A program made the position numbers and the translations under genes. Positions 42,001-49,611 of a stretch of DNA of 64,000 nt are shown here, piece by piece. The notes under the pieces were generated by a model. That model saw nothing but the letters and a program-made list of their open reading frames with translations, was not told the origin of the DNA and searched no databases. Source of the DNA: Rhodococcoides kyotonense (GTDB taxonomy: Bacteria > Actinomycetota > Actinomycetes > Mycobacteriales > Mycobacteriaceae); assembly GCF_900188125.1 (NCBI RefSeq), contig NZ_FZOW01000012.1, forward strand, positions 154,329-218,328. Direction: 5' to 3'. Each line of letters begins with the position of its first letter. Within the stretch, counting starts at the first letter, position 1.

Positions 42001-42189
42001 TTCGAGCCGCAGCGGTGTGTACGAGACGAGCGGAGCCTCGATGCTGCCGAAGTTCTCCTGCGGCCACGAGATGGTGGCCGCGGATTCCTTCACCGGCAGC
42101 AGCGGGGTGGCGAGCGCGAGGATCACACCGATCAACCCGGAGAGAACAGCGACGATGCGGGCAGTCTTCAAGTCGGGTTTCGAACGCAC
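39052..42189 (-). CDS. embC: Arabinosyltransferase, Emb family (EmbC-like)
   Basis: Second Emb-type arabinosyltransferase, 1045 residues, upstream of the EmbB-like gene. The catalytic loop IGANTSDDGYLLNMARVSEH lies near residue 245, followed by MRLPALIAGILCWMVISREV, TPTKWTHHFGVYAGLAGSVA and a C-terminal carbohydrate-binding module with LLDWAVGLAFPCQRPFDHRY and a DYDRDWGSIERY end. Several stretches recall mycobacterial EmbC more than EmbA or EmbB; the assignment is tentative. GTG 42189 has no Shine-Dalgarno but lies 6 nt after TACCAT. Only two emb genes are visible, against three in M. tuberculosis. Confidence 0.9.
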   Translation of the reverse strand: MRSKPDLKTARIVAVLSGLIGVILALATPLLPVKESAATISWPQENFGSIEAPLVSYTPLRLEATVPCTSTPGTLVSTLPSGAPDRTSRGLVVEVNDEQTLRVVLRDEVLAEAPAADGCEVTIDSDSSRTAVTVNGETTTSDGDSRPQMVGIFTDLQQNVPGLNVTADIDSRFSSSPTLFKLLAMIVGVIAVVISLVALHRLDGVDGRRARGFLPSRWWKLTGVDAIVVGTLLLWHIIGANTSDDGYLLNMARVSEHAGYMANYFRWFGVPEAPFGMPYYDMLAAFAKVSTASVWMRLPALIAGILCWMVISREVIPRLGQAVFRSRVALWTAGLVFLAFWLPYDNGLRPEPVIALGALLTWCSIERAIATGRLLPAAVALLIAAFSLAAGPTGLICIAALLAGARPLVQILIRRAKLVGFSGLVAPLLASGTAVLIAIFADQTVSTVLEATRVRSAVGPNVAWFDERVRWDALMTISPDGSLARRFGVFVMLLCVGVAILVMLRKNGRIPGTAIGPSRRILGIVIGSIALMMFTPTKWTHHFGVYAGLAGSVAALAAVAVTAATIKSPRNRTLFTAAVLFLTALAFTSSNGWWYVSSYGIPWFDKPPQLLGKGFSTLFLGLTVLTLIYAAYQHIRMPYAKPPTTKRRRFSPSALTVVAGGVVLFEVLSLLKGAVAQYPAYSIARSNIDSLTGNSCGLANDVLVETNPNASVLQPLSNSSDPLAAGGNTGFTPNGVASDLTADAEESTQGGANSVAPTDGSTTVSTNNSGTSGGTEDNAGINGSTVSLPFGLDPASTPVLGSFGASEPASLTTDWYGLPGDGDLVTIAAAGRIRSVDSDGIVTSGTSVEVEYGVRDGSDVRALGRVVPSDIGPAPSWRNLRVPLSDLPAEADAIRIVVDDSDTASNQWAAITPPRVPQTQSLNDVVGSDAPVLLDWAVGLAFPCQRPFDHRYGVAEVPEYRILPDRTGAEATNAWQDWIGGGPLGWTEQLLGAQTLPSYLKDDYDRDWGSIERYSPLDSAATPATVTVTDATRSGLFSPGPIKNN

Positions 42190-42195
42190 CCGATC

Positions 42196-42201
42196 ATGGT
42201 A
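42196..42201 (-). promoter_or_regulatory. Predicted -10 (TACCAT) for leaderless embC-like gene
   Basis: On the minus strand TACCAT ends 6 nt before GTG 42189, with no ribosome-binding site between them. It lies in the short gap after the stop of the GT-C-like gene. Confidence 0.45.
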
Positions 42202-42214
42202 GGTGCCGACACTG

Positions 42215-43990
42215 TCAGCTCACGCTGCGCACGTCCCAGACCCACACTCCGCCGTGGAACTCACCCTCGGTACCGAGGAGTGAATCGACCGTCGCGCGCA
42301 GCACCGTCGCGTTCTTGCCGGGAGGAAGCACGACGACGTCGGCGTTCCAGAACCGGAGATCCTCGACGGCCTGAGCTCTCTGGTCGGCGGTCACGTCCGG
42401 AACCGTGCCGGAATCCTGGACGGACCCGAGCAGAAGCGCGGTGGGCCTGTCGACGGCACCGTACTTCGCCTTCTTGTCCGCAGCGTCGCTCGGACCGACG
42501 AAATAGCCTGCGGCAAGCGGGAATTGCATGTCGGCGTCGATCTGCCAGTGCAGGGGTCGCGCGTCCTCGGGTCGGGGAAGCGGCACGGTGACGACGGAAC
42601 CCCCGGACACGTAGTCCTTCCATTCGTCACCCGCGAAGAACTGAGGCGTCGGAGACCGGTCGACGGCCTGCAACGGCGTCGGGATCAGCGGGATCAACGC
42701 GAGCGCCAGCGCGACCGACCACAGCGCGGGCACCGGACGCAGCCCACGGCTGAATGCCCTGTCGGTGGCGAGAACGATCAGCAGTGCGAGCGCAGGTATC
42801 GCGGCCAGCGCGAACCGTGTCTCGAGCACCGACTCGACGAGGGGCACCTTGGCCAGCCACGACCACGGCAGCTCGATCCCGGTGTCCTTCTTGCCGATGT
42901 ACAACTCGCTACCCAGCGACAGCGTGCTCACGACGACGACAGTCACCGCCGCGGCGCGCACACGCGCCTCACGCCACATCCACGCGGTCGCGATCAACCC
43001 GAGCACCAGCAGCGGCCAGCCGAAGTACGCGTTCTCCTCGGTGGCATTGATACGCACGTTCTGACCGGGCGTCGTCATGCCGCCGATGGACTGGGACGGG
43101 AACTGGAACAGGGCCTTCGCGTCGTTGCCCATGTTTCCGTGCTCGAGGAACGAGTAGCTCTGCGGCCCCATGAACTGCCAGTACAGGGGGATGGCGACGA
43201 GCACGAGCGCCAGGACCGCGGCAACAGGAATGCCTTTCGACGCGTTCTTCAGCGCAGGCAGGATGCTTCGTGGCTTCCCGAGGTAGTAGGCGACCGTGAA
43301 GACCCCGAATGCGATCGCGAAGATCAGCAGCGGTTCTTCGCCCAGCATGATCTGCAGCGCGACGACGAGGCCCAGCGTGATGATGTTGCGACGCGTCGGA
43401 CCGTTCTGCGCGATACCGATGACCGTCGACGCGATGACCGGCAGCAGGAACAGTACGACGAAGTTCGGGTGGCCGTTGGCGTGCGACACCATGCCCGGCG
43501 CGAATCCACACAGCGCGCCGCCGATCGCGGATGCGCCCTTCGACGCGCCGACGCGCCTCGAGAACAGCCAGTACCACGCGTACGCAGTGCCTCCGAGGCC
43601 TGCGGTGAGCGCGATCGCCCACGTGACCGTCGGGCCGAACAGCAGCGTGACGGGTGCGAGCGGAATCGAGAGCCCGAACATGGCCGTGTTGGCCATCAGA
43701 TTCACGCCGAGCGGATAGTTCTGCAGGTCGCTCGACATGGGATTGTCGAGATGCGCGACGGCATGCGCTGCGACGGCGAAGAACCACTCCCACATCGCCT
43801 GGTCCTGGCCACTGTTGTACATGTAGCCATTGCCGAGGTTTCGCCACTGCCCTTGCATGACGAACAGCGCGCCGACGGTGAATGCCACGGCCGCGGCAAC
43901 GTCCCCACGGTGGAGCCGCGGCAGTGCTCCGAGTTTCGATGCCTGCGCTGTCCCCGGTTGCTCGAGAACGGTCTGGTCGGTGAATGTCAT
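42215..43990 (-). CDS. Polytopic membrane protein, putative GT-C glycosyltransferase
   Basis: A 591-residue protein with about 11-12 hydrophobic segments and a soluble C-terminal domain of about 120 residues that should face outside. The layout, and the loop YNSGQDQAMWEWFFAVAAHA early in the protein, suit a GT-C lipid-phosphosugar-dependent glycosyltransferase, but I cannot name a substrate or a characterised homologue. NPMSSDLQNYPLGVNLMANT and FAPGMVSHANGHPNF are distinctive and could be used for a family search. The start ATG 43990 is chosen because TAACGT lies 8 nt upstream and no ribosome-binding site is present. The open frame continues far upstream only as a shadow of aftA. Placement between aftA and embC suggests an arabinan or lipoglycan role. 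Confidence 0.82.
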   Translation of the reverse strand: MTFTDQTVLEQPGTAQASKLGALPRLHRGDVAAAVAFTVGALFVMQGQWRNLGNGYMYNSGQDQAMWEWFFAVAAHAVAHLDNPMSSDLQNYPLGVNLMANTAMFGLSIPLAPVTLLFGPTVTWAIALTAGLGGTAYAWYWLFSRRVGASKGASAIGGALCGFAPGMVSHANGHPNFVVLFLLPVIASTVIGIAQNGPTRRNIITLGLVVALQIMLGEEPLLIFAIAFGVFTVAYYLGKPRSILPALKNASKGIPVAAVLALVLVAIPLYWQFMGPQSYSFLEHGNMGNDAKALFQFPSQSIGGMTTPGQNVRINATEENAYFGWPLLVLGLIATAWMWREARVRAAAVTVVVVSTLSLGSELYIGKKDTGIELPWSWLAKVPLVESVLETRFALAAIPALALLIVLATDRAFSRGLRPVPALWSVALALALIPLIPTPLQAVDRSPTPQFFAGDEWKDYVSGGSVVTVPLPRPEDARPLHWQIDADMQFPLAAGYFVGPSDAADKKAKYGAVDRPTALLLGSVQDSGTVPDVTADQRAQAVEDLRFWNADVVVLPPGKNATVLRATVDSLLGTEGEFHGGVWVWDVRSVS

Positions 43991-43998
43991 CGGAGGGA

Positions 43999-44004
43999 AC
44001 GTTA
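43999..44004 (-). promoter_or_regulatory. Predicted -10 (TAACGT) for the putative GT-C gene
   Basis: On the minus strand TAACGT ends 8 nt before ATG 43990. A second TAACGT lies 14 nt further upstream. There is no Shine-Dalgarno, so a leaderless transcript is likely. Confidence 0.45.
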
Positions 44005-44025
44005 CGTGAACGTTATGTGCTTTGC

Positions 44026-46197
44026 CTATGAAACGTGTGTGACCAGCGCAAACGGGCCGATATCGGTGACCGTGAAGCGTGGATCCTCGAACAGCGACTC
44101 GTCGAACGTGACGGTGTATCGACGTACGTTGGGATCGTTCGGATAGACGTCCTCGGCGAGGCGCAGCGTGTAGCCGTCGGCGCCGCGGCGGAACAGGAAA
44201 GCGTCGGGTGCTTCCCACGGGCTCTCGTCGAGGGCCTGCAGCAATTCGTCGGGTGTTTCGAGCTTCGACCAGTCGTCGATCGCTGTCGCACGCTTGTCGA
44301 ACTGAGCCAGCGGATTCGCGTAGTGCGACGTCAAGCCCTGGAACCCGAAGTACGGGTAGTAACTGAGGAACGACGTGTCCGCCGTCAGCACGATCGTCTC
44401 GTCGCGCGGCTTTCCGAGTTGCTCTCCGATGGTCTTGTCGACGTCGCCGTAGTACGACACGGCGCTGGGCGGCCGCATGTCGGCGCGAACGCCGTCGCCG
44501 TCGGTGTCCGAGTAGGCGACGGTGATCTCCGACTCCAGCACGTGAGGAATGTTCTGCGCGAAGGCAAGTGCTCCGACGACCGCGACCACGACGGCTGCAA
44601 CCTTGAACCGCGCGGGCTCGTTGATGGCCTGGTAGACAGCCTTCGATCCTTCGAGGAAGCCGAAAACGCCTGCAGCGCCGAGCAATACGATGAGCACTGC
44701 TTCGAGTCGGAACGACAGCAGGGTCGTGCCGGCGACCGCGGCCGCCATCGACAGCAACGTCCACAGATATACGGCGACGACGCCGATGGTCAGTGCCTGC
44801 GCACGCCGCGACGTTGCGGTCCGGACCGCGAGCCACAGTGTTCCGATCATCGTGAGAGCGCCGAGGAGTGAGAACTCGAACATCGGGAACGGCAGTGTCG
44901 CACCGGATTCGGGGAGATAGTGCAGCGCCGTTCCGGAGGTAGCCGGAGTGCCTTTCAGCGCAGCGATGAGATAGGGCAGCCATACAGTCAGCGCCACCAG
45001 GCCGGAGATGACGGCGATGACTACGAGCCTGATTGCGACAGGAATCGCTGCGCGCCACGTCTTGTGCGCTCTGATCCCGAGGAATACAGAGACCACGGCC
45101 ATCAGGGTGACCGCGAACGCCGCCGCGCCCAGGTAGAGCGTGTAGAAAGTCGCCGCGAGCCCGAGGAACAACCCGGTCCCGACGACGGCGCCCCAGCCCC
45201 AGGATCGCTGGGATTCGTCCGTACTCCCGGATCGCTTGGGTTCGCCCGTGCCCCCAGACCGCTTGAATGGTCCATTCATACGATCAGATAGCGTCGGTGC
45301 GCCATTCAAGCCCGCGTCGGCGTCGGGTTGGTCAGCAACGGGCGCACCCCCGGATCGCTTGGATGGTCCATTCATACGATCAGATAGCTTCGGTGCGCCA
45401 TTCAAGCCGGCGTCGGGTTGGTCGGGTTCGTCGGCGTCGCCCCCGGATCGCTTGGATGGTCCATTCATACGATCAGATAGCGTCGGTGCGCCATTCAAGC
45501 CGGCGCCGACGGGCCGATTCAGCGCACCCCAGGCGAGCAGCAACGCCGGCGCGATGAGCAGCGCGATGACGGCGCTGTACGCCTCGGGCGACGCGTAGGC
45601 GATGACGAGCGCAGTCGTGACGGCGCTGACGGCGACGGCCCAGTCGGCGCGGATCAGTTGACGCCACAGAGTGAACGCGACAACGGCTGTGACAGCGAGG
45701 AATCCGATTGCGAACGGCTTGAACACTTCCCAGCCGTCCATGCCGAGCAGGTTTCCGACGCGTCCGCCGATCCAGAACCATCCGGCCGGGTAGAACGGCG
45801 GAATGTCCGGATACGTCATGTCCCGCAGCGCGGCCGAATCCGTCAGTCGCGTCAGGTATTCGGTGCGAAACTCCTGGTCGACGCTGATGCCGAACAGATA
45901 CAGTTTGGTTGCCGCCAAAGGCATTCCGAGGGTCACCGTCACGAAGCCGGACAAGCCTGCCCACGCGAGGAGACGTGCGAGCCACTCGCGGCTGCCGCGT
46001 CGATACAACACGATGGCTGCAGCGAGTGCGACGGCACACACGACCTGGCCGAGCGTCGTGAGTGCCCGAGTGACGTTGGACGAGTTGAACGCCGGCCAGT
46101 CGACGAGCGAGAAGGCGTACAACCCGACCGACGCAACGATCGTCGCGACGAGAGCGGCCAGTACGCCGTCGACGGCGGTCCCGAGCGCTCGTTTCAT
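44026..46197 (-). CDS. aftA: Galactan arabinofuranosyltransferase AftA with an in-frame repeat expansion
   Basis: GT-C membrane enzyme that primes arabinan by adding the first arabinofuranose to galactan. Recognised by TLGMPLAATKLYLFGISVDQ, EYLTRLTDSAALRDMTYPDI, PPFYPAGWFWIGGRVGNLLG, GFQGLTSHYANPLAQFDKRA and a C-terminal DVYPNDPNVRRYTV. It has 723 residues against 643 for M. tuberculosis AftA. The excess lies at about residues 233-313: three tandem copies of LNGAPTLSDRMNGPxKRSGG joined by Asp/Pro/Ala-rich linkers, encoded by 51-bp palindromic repeats. The flanking helices (LLIAPALLLAWGA before, WGAVVGTGLFLGLAATFYTL after) appear intact, so the insert is a loop. ATG 46197 directly follows the dprE2 stop. 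Confidence 0.95.
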   Translation of the reverse strand: MKRALGTAVDGVLAALVATIVASVGLYAFSLVDWPAFNSSNVTRALTTLGQVVCAVALAAAIVLYRRGSREWLARLLAWAGLSGFVTVTLGMPLAATKLYLFGISVDQEFRTEYLTRLTDSAALRDMTYPDIPPFYPAGWFWIGGRVGNLLGMDGWEVFKPFAIGFLAVTAVVAFTLWRQLIRADWAVAVSAVTTALVIAYASPEAYSAVIALLIAPALLLAWGALNRPVGAGLNGAPTLSDRMNGPSKRSGGDADEPDQPDAGLNGAPKLSDRMNGPSKRSGGAPVADQPDADAGLNGAPTLSDRMNGPFKRSGGTGEPKRSGSTDESQRSWGWGAVVGTGLFLGLAATFYTLYLGAAAFAVTLMAVVSVFLGIRAHKTWRAAIPVAIRLVVIAVISGLVALTVWLPYLIAALKGTPATSGTALHYLPESGATLPFPMFEFSLLGALTMIGTLWLAVRTATSRRAQALTIGVVAVYLWTLLSMAAAVAGTTLLSFRLEAVLIVLLGAAGVFGFLEGSKAVYQAINEPARFKVAAVVVAVVGALAFAQNIPHVLESEITVAYSDTDGDGVRADMRPPSAVSYYGDVDKTIGEQLGKPRDETIVLTADTSFLSYYPYFGFQGLTSHYANPLAQFDKRATAIDDWSKLETPDELLQALDESPWEAPDAFLFRRGADGYTLRLAEDVYPNDPNVRRYTVTFDESLFEDPRFTVTDIGPFALVTHVS
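45261..45500 (+). repeat. 51-bp palindromic repeat (family 1): three tandem copies inside aftA
   Basis: Copies at 45261-45311, 45357-45407 and 45450-45500, with starts 96 and 93 bp apart. Each begins GCTTGAATGG or GCTTGGATGG and ends CCATTCAAGC, and they are about 90% identical to the intergenic copies at 34287-34411. The linkers between copies resemble each other, so a unit of about 93-96 bp was probably duplicated after the first insertion. All spacings are multiples of three, and the frame used by aftA has no stop in the element. Confidence 0.93.
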
Positions 46198-46962
46198 CTA
46201 GATGGGGAGCTTGCGGAAGATGGGCCGCGGGACGTGCCGCAGGATCATCATCACGAAGCGGAACGGGCCGGGTGCCCAGACCAGGTCCTTGCCCTTCTGC
46301 GACGCGGCGACGGCCAGGGCGGCGATGTCTTCCTTGTCGACGGTGAGCGGCGCTTCCTTGACGTGGGCACTGAACTTGGTGCGCACCATGCCGGGGCGGA
46401 TGACGGTGACGCGAGGTCCGAACGGACGCAATGCTTCTCCCAAGCCGAGGTAGAAGCCGTCGAGGCCGGCCTTGGTGGAGCCGTAGACGAAGTTGGACCG
46501 ACGAACTCGCTCGCCTGCCACCGAGGACATCACGATGATCCGGCCCGACGCCTGTGCCTTCATCTTCTCGCCGAGCAGCACACCGACCGAGACGGAGGCG
46601 GTGTAGTTGATGTTGGCCGTCAGCACTGCCTTGCGCTGGTCCTGCCACAGTTCTTCGGCGTCGAAGTCGACGGCGAATGCGACGATCGCGACGTCGACGT
46701 CGCCCTTCGACCAGGCTTCCTCGATGACCTTGGGGTGCGACGCGGTGTCGAGTGCGTCGAAGTCGATGACGTCGACTGCCTTGGCGCCCTTGGCTTTCAG
46801 CTGCGCGACCGAAGCGTCACGCAGGGGATCGTTCGGCAACGCAGCGAGGACGACGCGTGCCGGTGACTTCGACAGGTACTCCTCGGTGATGGCGAGACCG
46901 ATCTCGCTCGTACCGCCGAGAACAAGAATGGTCTGCGGGTTTCCCACAGCGTCGATCGTCAC
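46198..46962 (-). CDS. dprE2: Decaprenylphosphoryl-2-keto-ribose reductase
   Basis: Short-chain dehydrogenase that reduces the 2-keto intermediate made by DprE1, giving decaprenylphosphoryl-arabinose, the only known arabinan donor. NAD(P)-binding GGTSEIGLA near the N-terminus, the catalytic Ser in [15 protein letters not shown] with catalytic Tyr and Lys, and the family tail RPIFRKLPI at the C-terminus. The 254 residues equal the M. tuberculosis length. GTG 46962 overlaps the dprE1 stop by 4 nt, and the TAG stop abuts the aftA ATG, so dprE1-dprE2-aftA form one tightly packed operon. Confidence 0.96.
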   Translation of the reverse strand: MTIDAVGNPQTILVLGGTSEIGLAITEEYLSKSPARVVLAALPNDPLRDASVAQLKAKGAKAVDVIDFDALDTASHPKVIEEAWSKGDVDVAIVAFAVDFDAEELWQDQRKAVLTANINYTASVSVGVLLGEKMKAQASGRIIVMSSVAGERVRRSNFVYGSTKAGLDGFYLGLGEALRPFGPRVTVIRPGMVRTKFSAHVKEAPLTVDKEDIAALAVAASQKGKDLVWAPGPFRFVMMILRHVPRPIFRKLPI

Positions 46963-48410
46963 AGCAATTCCAATCTTCTGGCCATATCGGAGGCGAAAAC
47001 GCCTGTGGGGTCTACGGATCGGCGGACCTTGATCCACTCGTCGATCCGCGGGTACATCGCATGGAAGGTCTCCGCGGTCGTGCGCGAATCCTTCGCCGTG
47101 TAGAGGCGTCCGCCGAATTCGAGCACGCGCTTGTCGAGTTCCTGAACGAACTCGTTGAGACCGGCCTTGATCGGGAAGTCGACGCAGATGTTCCAGCCTG
47201 GAATCGGAAAGCTCAGTGGCGCTTTGTTTCCCGGGCCGAACAGCTTGAACACGTTCAGGAAGGAGTAGTGGCCGGAACGCTGGATGTCGACGATGATCTT
47301 CTTGAACTCGTCGACTGCCTCCGGCGGCACCACGAACTGGTACTGCAGGAATCCCTTGGATCCGTACGCACGGTTCCACTCGCCGAACATGTCGAGTGGG
47401 TGATAGAACGCGGTCAGGTTCTGCACCTTGTTGCGGTAGTTGCCGGCCTTGCGATACCAGACCTCGCCGACGGCCGAGAACGTGTACTTGTTCGCGAGAC
47501 CGTTCGGGAAGACATCCGGGAACGTGACGAGTGGCTTGGCGTTGAAGCGCAGCGGATCTTTCTGCAGCTTCTCGGGCAGCTGGTCCAGACGGGCCAATGA
47601 TCCACGTGAAACAGCGGCGCGACCGAGCTTCGGCGGCGGTGCCACGGCGTCGAACCAGGCGCTCGAGTAGTCGTAGTTGTTCTCGCTGCCGTCGCTGTGC
47701 AGCGCGATGGTCTCGTCGAGAGTCTGGGTGACATCACCGTCGGCGATGAAGTACGCAGTTTCCGTCGGTGTCATCTCGATGGTCGCGCGCAGGATGATGC
47801 CCGTCAGCCCGTTGCCGCCGATGGTTGCCCAGAACAGCTTTGCGGTGCGGCCGTTCGGGGTGAGGTGACGCACTTCGCCGTCGGCGGTCAGCAGTTCCAT
47901 CGACCGCACATGATTGCCGAAGCTACCTGCGCTGTGATGGTTCTTACCGTGGATGTCCGTGCCGATCGCGCCACCGATGGTGACCTGACGCGTACCTGGC
48001 AGCACCGGAACCCACAGGCCGAACGGGAGAGCCGCACGCATCAGCGCATCGAGACTGACACCGCCGTCGACGTCGACGATTCGCGTTGTCGCATCGATGC
48101 TGTGAATGCCGTTCAGCGCCGTCATGTCGACGACGAGACCGCCGGAGTTCTGCGCGTTGTCGCCGTACGACCGACCCAGCCCGCGCGCGATGACGCCTCG
48201 GCGGAGGTGGGACGGCTTGGTGTCGTTCTGCTCTGCGACCTGCTTGACGGCCTTCGCGATGAGCTCTGGGTCAGAGGTGGAGAGCACCTCACCCGTCGAG
48301 GGCGCAGTGCGTCCCCATCCGGTGAGTGTGCGGGTCTGCGTGGGTAGCGGCGCAGTGTCCCCGGCCTGTGGTTCCAGGGGGAAGAGTGCGTCGTCGGCTG
48401 TCGTGGACAT
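46959..48410 (-). CDS. dprE1: Decaprenylphosphoryl-beta-D-ribose 2'-oxidase
   Basis: FAD-dependent oxidase that, with DprE2, epimerizes decaprenylphosphoryl-ribose to the arabinose donor in the cell envelope. The FAD-binding region carries [15 protein letters not shown] and [20 protein letters not shown]. The substrate domain contains [14 protein letters not shown], whose Cys409 matches the cysteine modified by benzothiazinones in mycobacteria. The C-terminus is [15 protein letters not shown] 48410 gives 483 residues against 461 in M. tuberculosis, the extra residues being an N-terminal acidic/Pro tail. TACCCT lies 8 nt before this ATG and no ribosome-binding site is present. The in-frame ATG at 48464 would overlap the divergent gene. 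Confidence 0.97.
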   Translation of the reverse strand: MSTTADDALFPLEPQAGDTAPLPTQTRTLTGWGRTAPSTGEVLSTSDPELIAKAVKQVAEQNDTKPSHLRRGVIARGLGRSYGDNAQNSGGLVVDMTALNGIHSIDATTRIVDVDGGVSLDALMRAALPFGLWVPVLPGTRQVTIGGAIGTDIHGKNHHSAGSFGNHVRSMELLTADGEVRHLTPNGRTAKLFWATIGGNGLTGIILRATIEMTPTETAYFIADGDVTQTLDETIALHSDGSENNYDYSSAWFDAVAPPPKLGRAAVSRGSLARLDQLPEKLQKDPLRFNAKPLVTFPDVFPNGLANKYTFSAVGEVWYRKAGNYRNKVQNLTAFYHPLDMFGEWNRAYGSKGFLQYQFVVPPEAVDEFKKIIVDIQRSGHYSFLNVFKLFGPGNKAPLSFPIPGWNICVDFPIKAGLNEFVQELDKRVLEFGGRLYTAKDSRTTAETFHAMYPRIDEWIKVRRSVDPTGVFASDMARRLELL

Positions 48411-48418
48411 CGATGTAG

Positions 48419-48448
48419 AGGGTACCCGGTAGCTAGGACAGCTAGTCT
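48419..48448. promoter_or_regulatory. Back-to-back -10 hexamers for dprE1 and the GtrA gene
   Basis: On the minus strand TACCCT (48419-48424) ends 8 nt before ATG 48410. On the plus strand TAGTCT (48443-48448) ends 8 nt before GTG 48457. The hexamers lie 18 bp apart, so the two promoters overlap and polymerases bound at each would compete. Neither gene has a convincing ribosome-binding site. Confidence 0.5.
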
Positions 48449-48456
48449 CGATGATC

Positions 48457-48945
48457 GTGCCCACCCAAGACGACTGGTCAGCAGACGACGAAGAGCTGCA
48501 GCATCACGTTCCCCTGCCCGTCGAGTTGCCACTGACCGAGAACATCGCCGACGAGTCTCTCGACTTGAAGACGCAGGTCGTGCGGTTCCTGGCGACGGGT
48601 GTGCTGTCGGCGATCGTGGACCAGGGCGTCAACCTGCTGCTTCACTTCGTCTTCGGTGTCGGTGTGACGCTCGCCAAGGCCATCGGGTTCGTCCTCGGCA
48701 CGACGACGGCCTACCTCATCAACAGGCGCTGGACGTTCAACGCTGCGCCTTCCCGCTCACGGTTCTTCGCAGTGGTTGCACTCTATGCGGCGACCTTCGC
48801 CGTGCAGGTCGGCATCTACACGTGGCTCTACCAGGTCTTTCCCGACGGTTTCTGGTACTCCAACATCGCGTTCGTCGTCGCACAGGGCACCGCGACAGTC
48901 ATCAACTTCGTCGTCCAACGTGCGGTGATCTTCAAGATCCGCTAG
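48457..48945 (+). CDS. GtrA-family membrane protein (Rv3789-like)
   Basis: Four-helix membrane protein of the GtrA family. Its mycobacterial counterpart next to dprE1, Rv3789, has been linked to reorienting decaprenylphosphoryl-arabinose or to anchoring arabinan enzymes. An acidic cytoplasmic N-terminus of about 35 residues precedes four hydrophobic segments, with the typical [13 protein letters not shown] between segments 2 and 3 and [11 protein letters not shown] at the end. GTG 48457 fits the leaderless spacing; ATG 48451, two codons earlier, is the alternative and lies only 2 nt after the -10 hexamer. It is convergent with rmlC. Confidence 0.9.
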   Translation: MPTQDDWSADDEELQHHVPLPVELPLTENIADESLDLKTQVVRFLATGVLSAIVDQGVNLLLHFVFGVGVTLAKAIGFVLGTTTAYLINRRWTFNAAPSRSRFFAVVALYAATFAVQVGIYTWLYQVFPDGFWYSNIAFVVAQGTATVINFVVQRAVIFKIR

Positions 48946-48978
48946 GTATCCGTTCCGGCCGCGCAGGTTGCAGCGGTT

Positions 48979-49003
48979 GCGCAGGTTGCAGTGCAACATG
49001 CGC
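48979..49003. terminator. Palindrome between convergent GtrA and rmlC genes
   Basis: GCGCAGGTTGCA and TGCAACATGCGC flank one central G and are complementary at 11 of 12 positions. A direct repeat of GCGCAGGTTGCAG also begins at 48961. The location between two converging stop codons suits a bidirectional transcription barrier, but no T-run follows. Confidence 0.5.
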
Positions 49004-49023
49004 GTGTGCTGGAAGGTGCGCGG

Positions 49024-49611
49024 TCAGCCCTCGAACTTGGGGAGGTACCCGGCCTCGAGGGATTCGGCGAGCGAGGGTGCGGCCTTGTCCTTGTCGGAGA
49101 GTTGGTAGTCGAGCGGGGAGCCGTCGCGGGCGTGGGTGGGCCAGGCGATCGCGAGGTCCGCATCGAGCGGGTTCAAGTCCCGATCCAGGGACGGGGTGTA
49201 CTCGATCGAGCACAGATACATCACCGTCGAACCGTCCTCGAGCGACAAGATCGCGTGCCCGAGACCCTCGGGCAGATACACCGCCCGCCGGTCGACGTCG
49301 TCGATCAGCACACTGTCCCACTGCCCGAACGTCGGCGACCCGACCCGCAGATCCACGATCACATCCAGAAACGCGCCCTTGACGCACGTGACGTACTTCG
49401 CCTGCCCGGGCGGGTTGTCGGTGAAGTGGATTCCGCGCAGTACACCGGCAGCGGAGACAGAGCAGTTCGCCTGCTGCAACTCGAGCGGACGCCCGATCGC
49501 TTCTTCGAACGCCGTCGATTTGAACCATTCGAAGAACACACCACGGTCGTCGCCGAATTGGCGCGGGGTGAACTCGTAGGCGCCGGCGATCTTCAACTCA
49601 CGAAAACTCAT
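49024..49611 (-). CDS. rmlC: dTDP-4-dehydrorhamnose 3,5-epimerase
   Basis: Cupin-fold epimerase, the third step to dTDP-L-rhamnose, which supplies the rhamnose of the arabinogalactan linker unit. GVFFEWFKSTAF, the QQANCSVSAAGVLRGIHFTD region with the catalytic-area His, VDLRVGSPTFGQWDSVLID, YLPEGLGHAILSLEDGSTVM and the NPLDADLAIAWP C-terminal motif are all present. 195 residues. The start ATG 49611 overlaps the rmlA stop by one base (TAATG), so translation is coupled. Confidence 0.96.
   Translation of the reverse strand: MSFRELKIAGAYEFTPRQFGDDRGVFFEWFKSTAFEEAIGRPLELQQANCSVSAAGVLRGIHFTDNPPGQAKYVTCVKGAFLDVIVDLRVGSPTFGQWDSVLIDDVDRRAVYLPEGLGHAILSLEDGSTVMYLCSIEYTPSLDRDLNPLDADLAIAWPTHARDGSPLDYQLSDKDKAAPSLAESLEAGYLPKFEG

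Noticed and set aside
45261..45500. Regularly spaced repeats resembling a small CRISPR array
   Set aside because: The repeats are 51 bp with inverted ends and are read in frame within aftA. The intervening sequences resemble each other instead of being unique spacers, and no cas gene is present.
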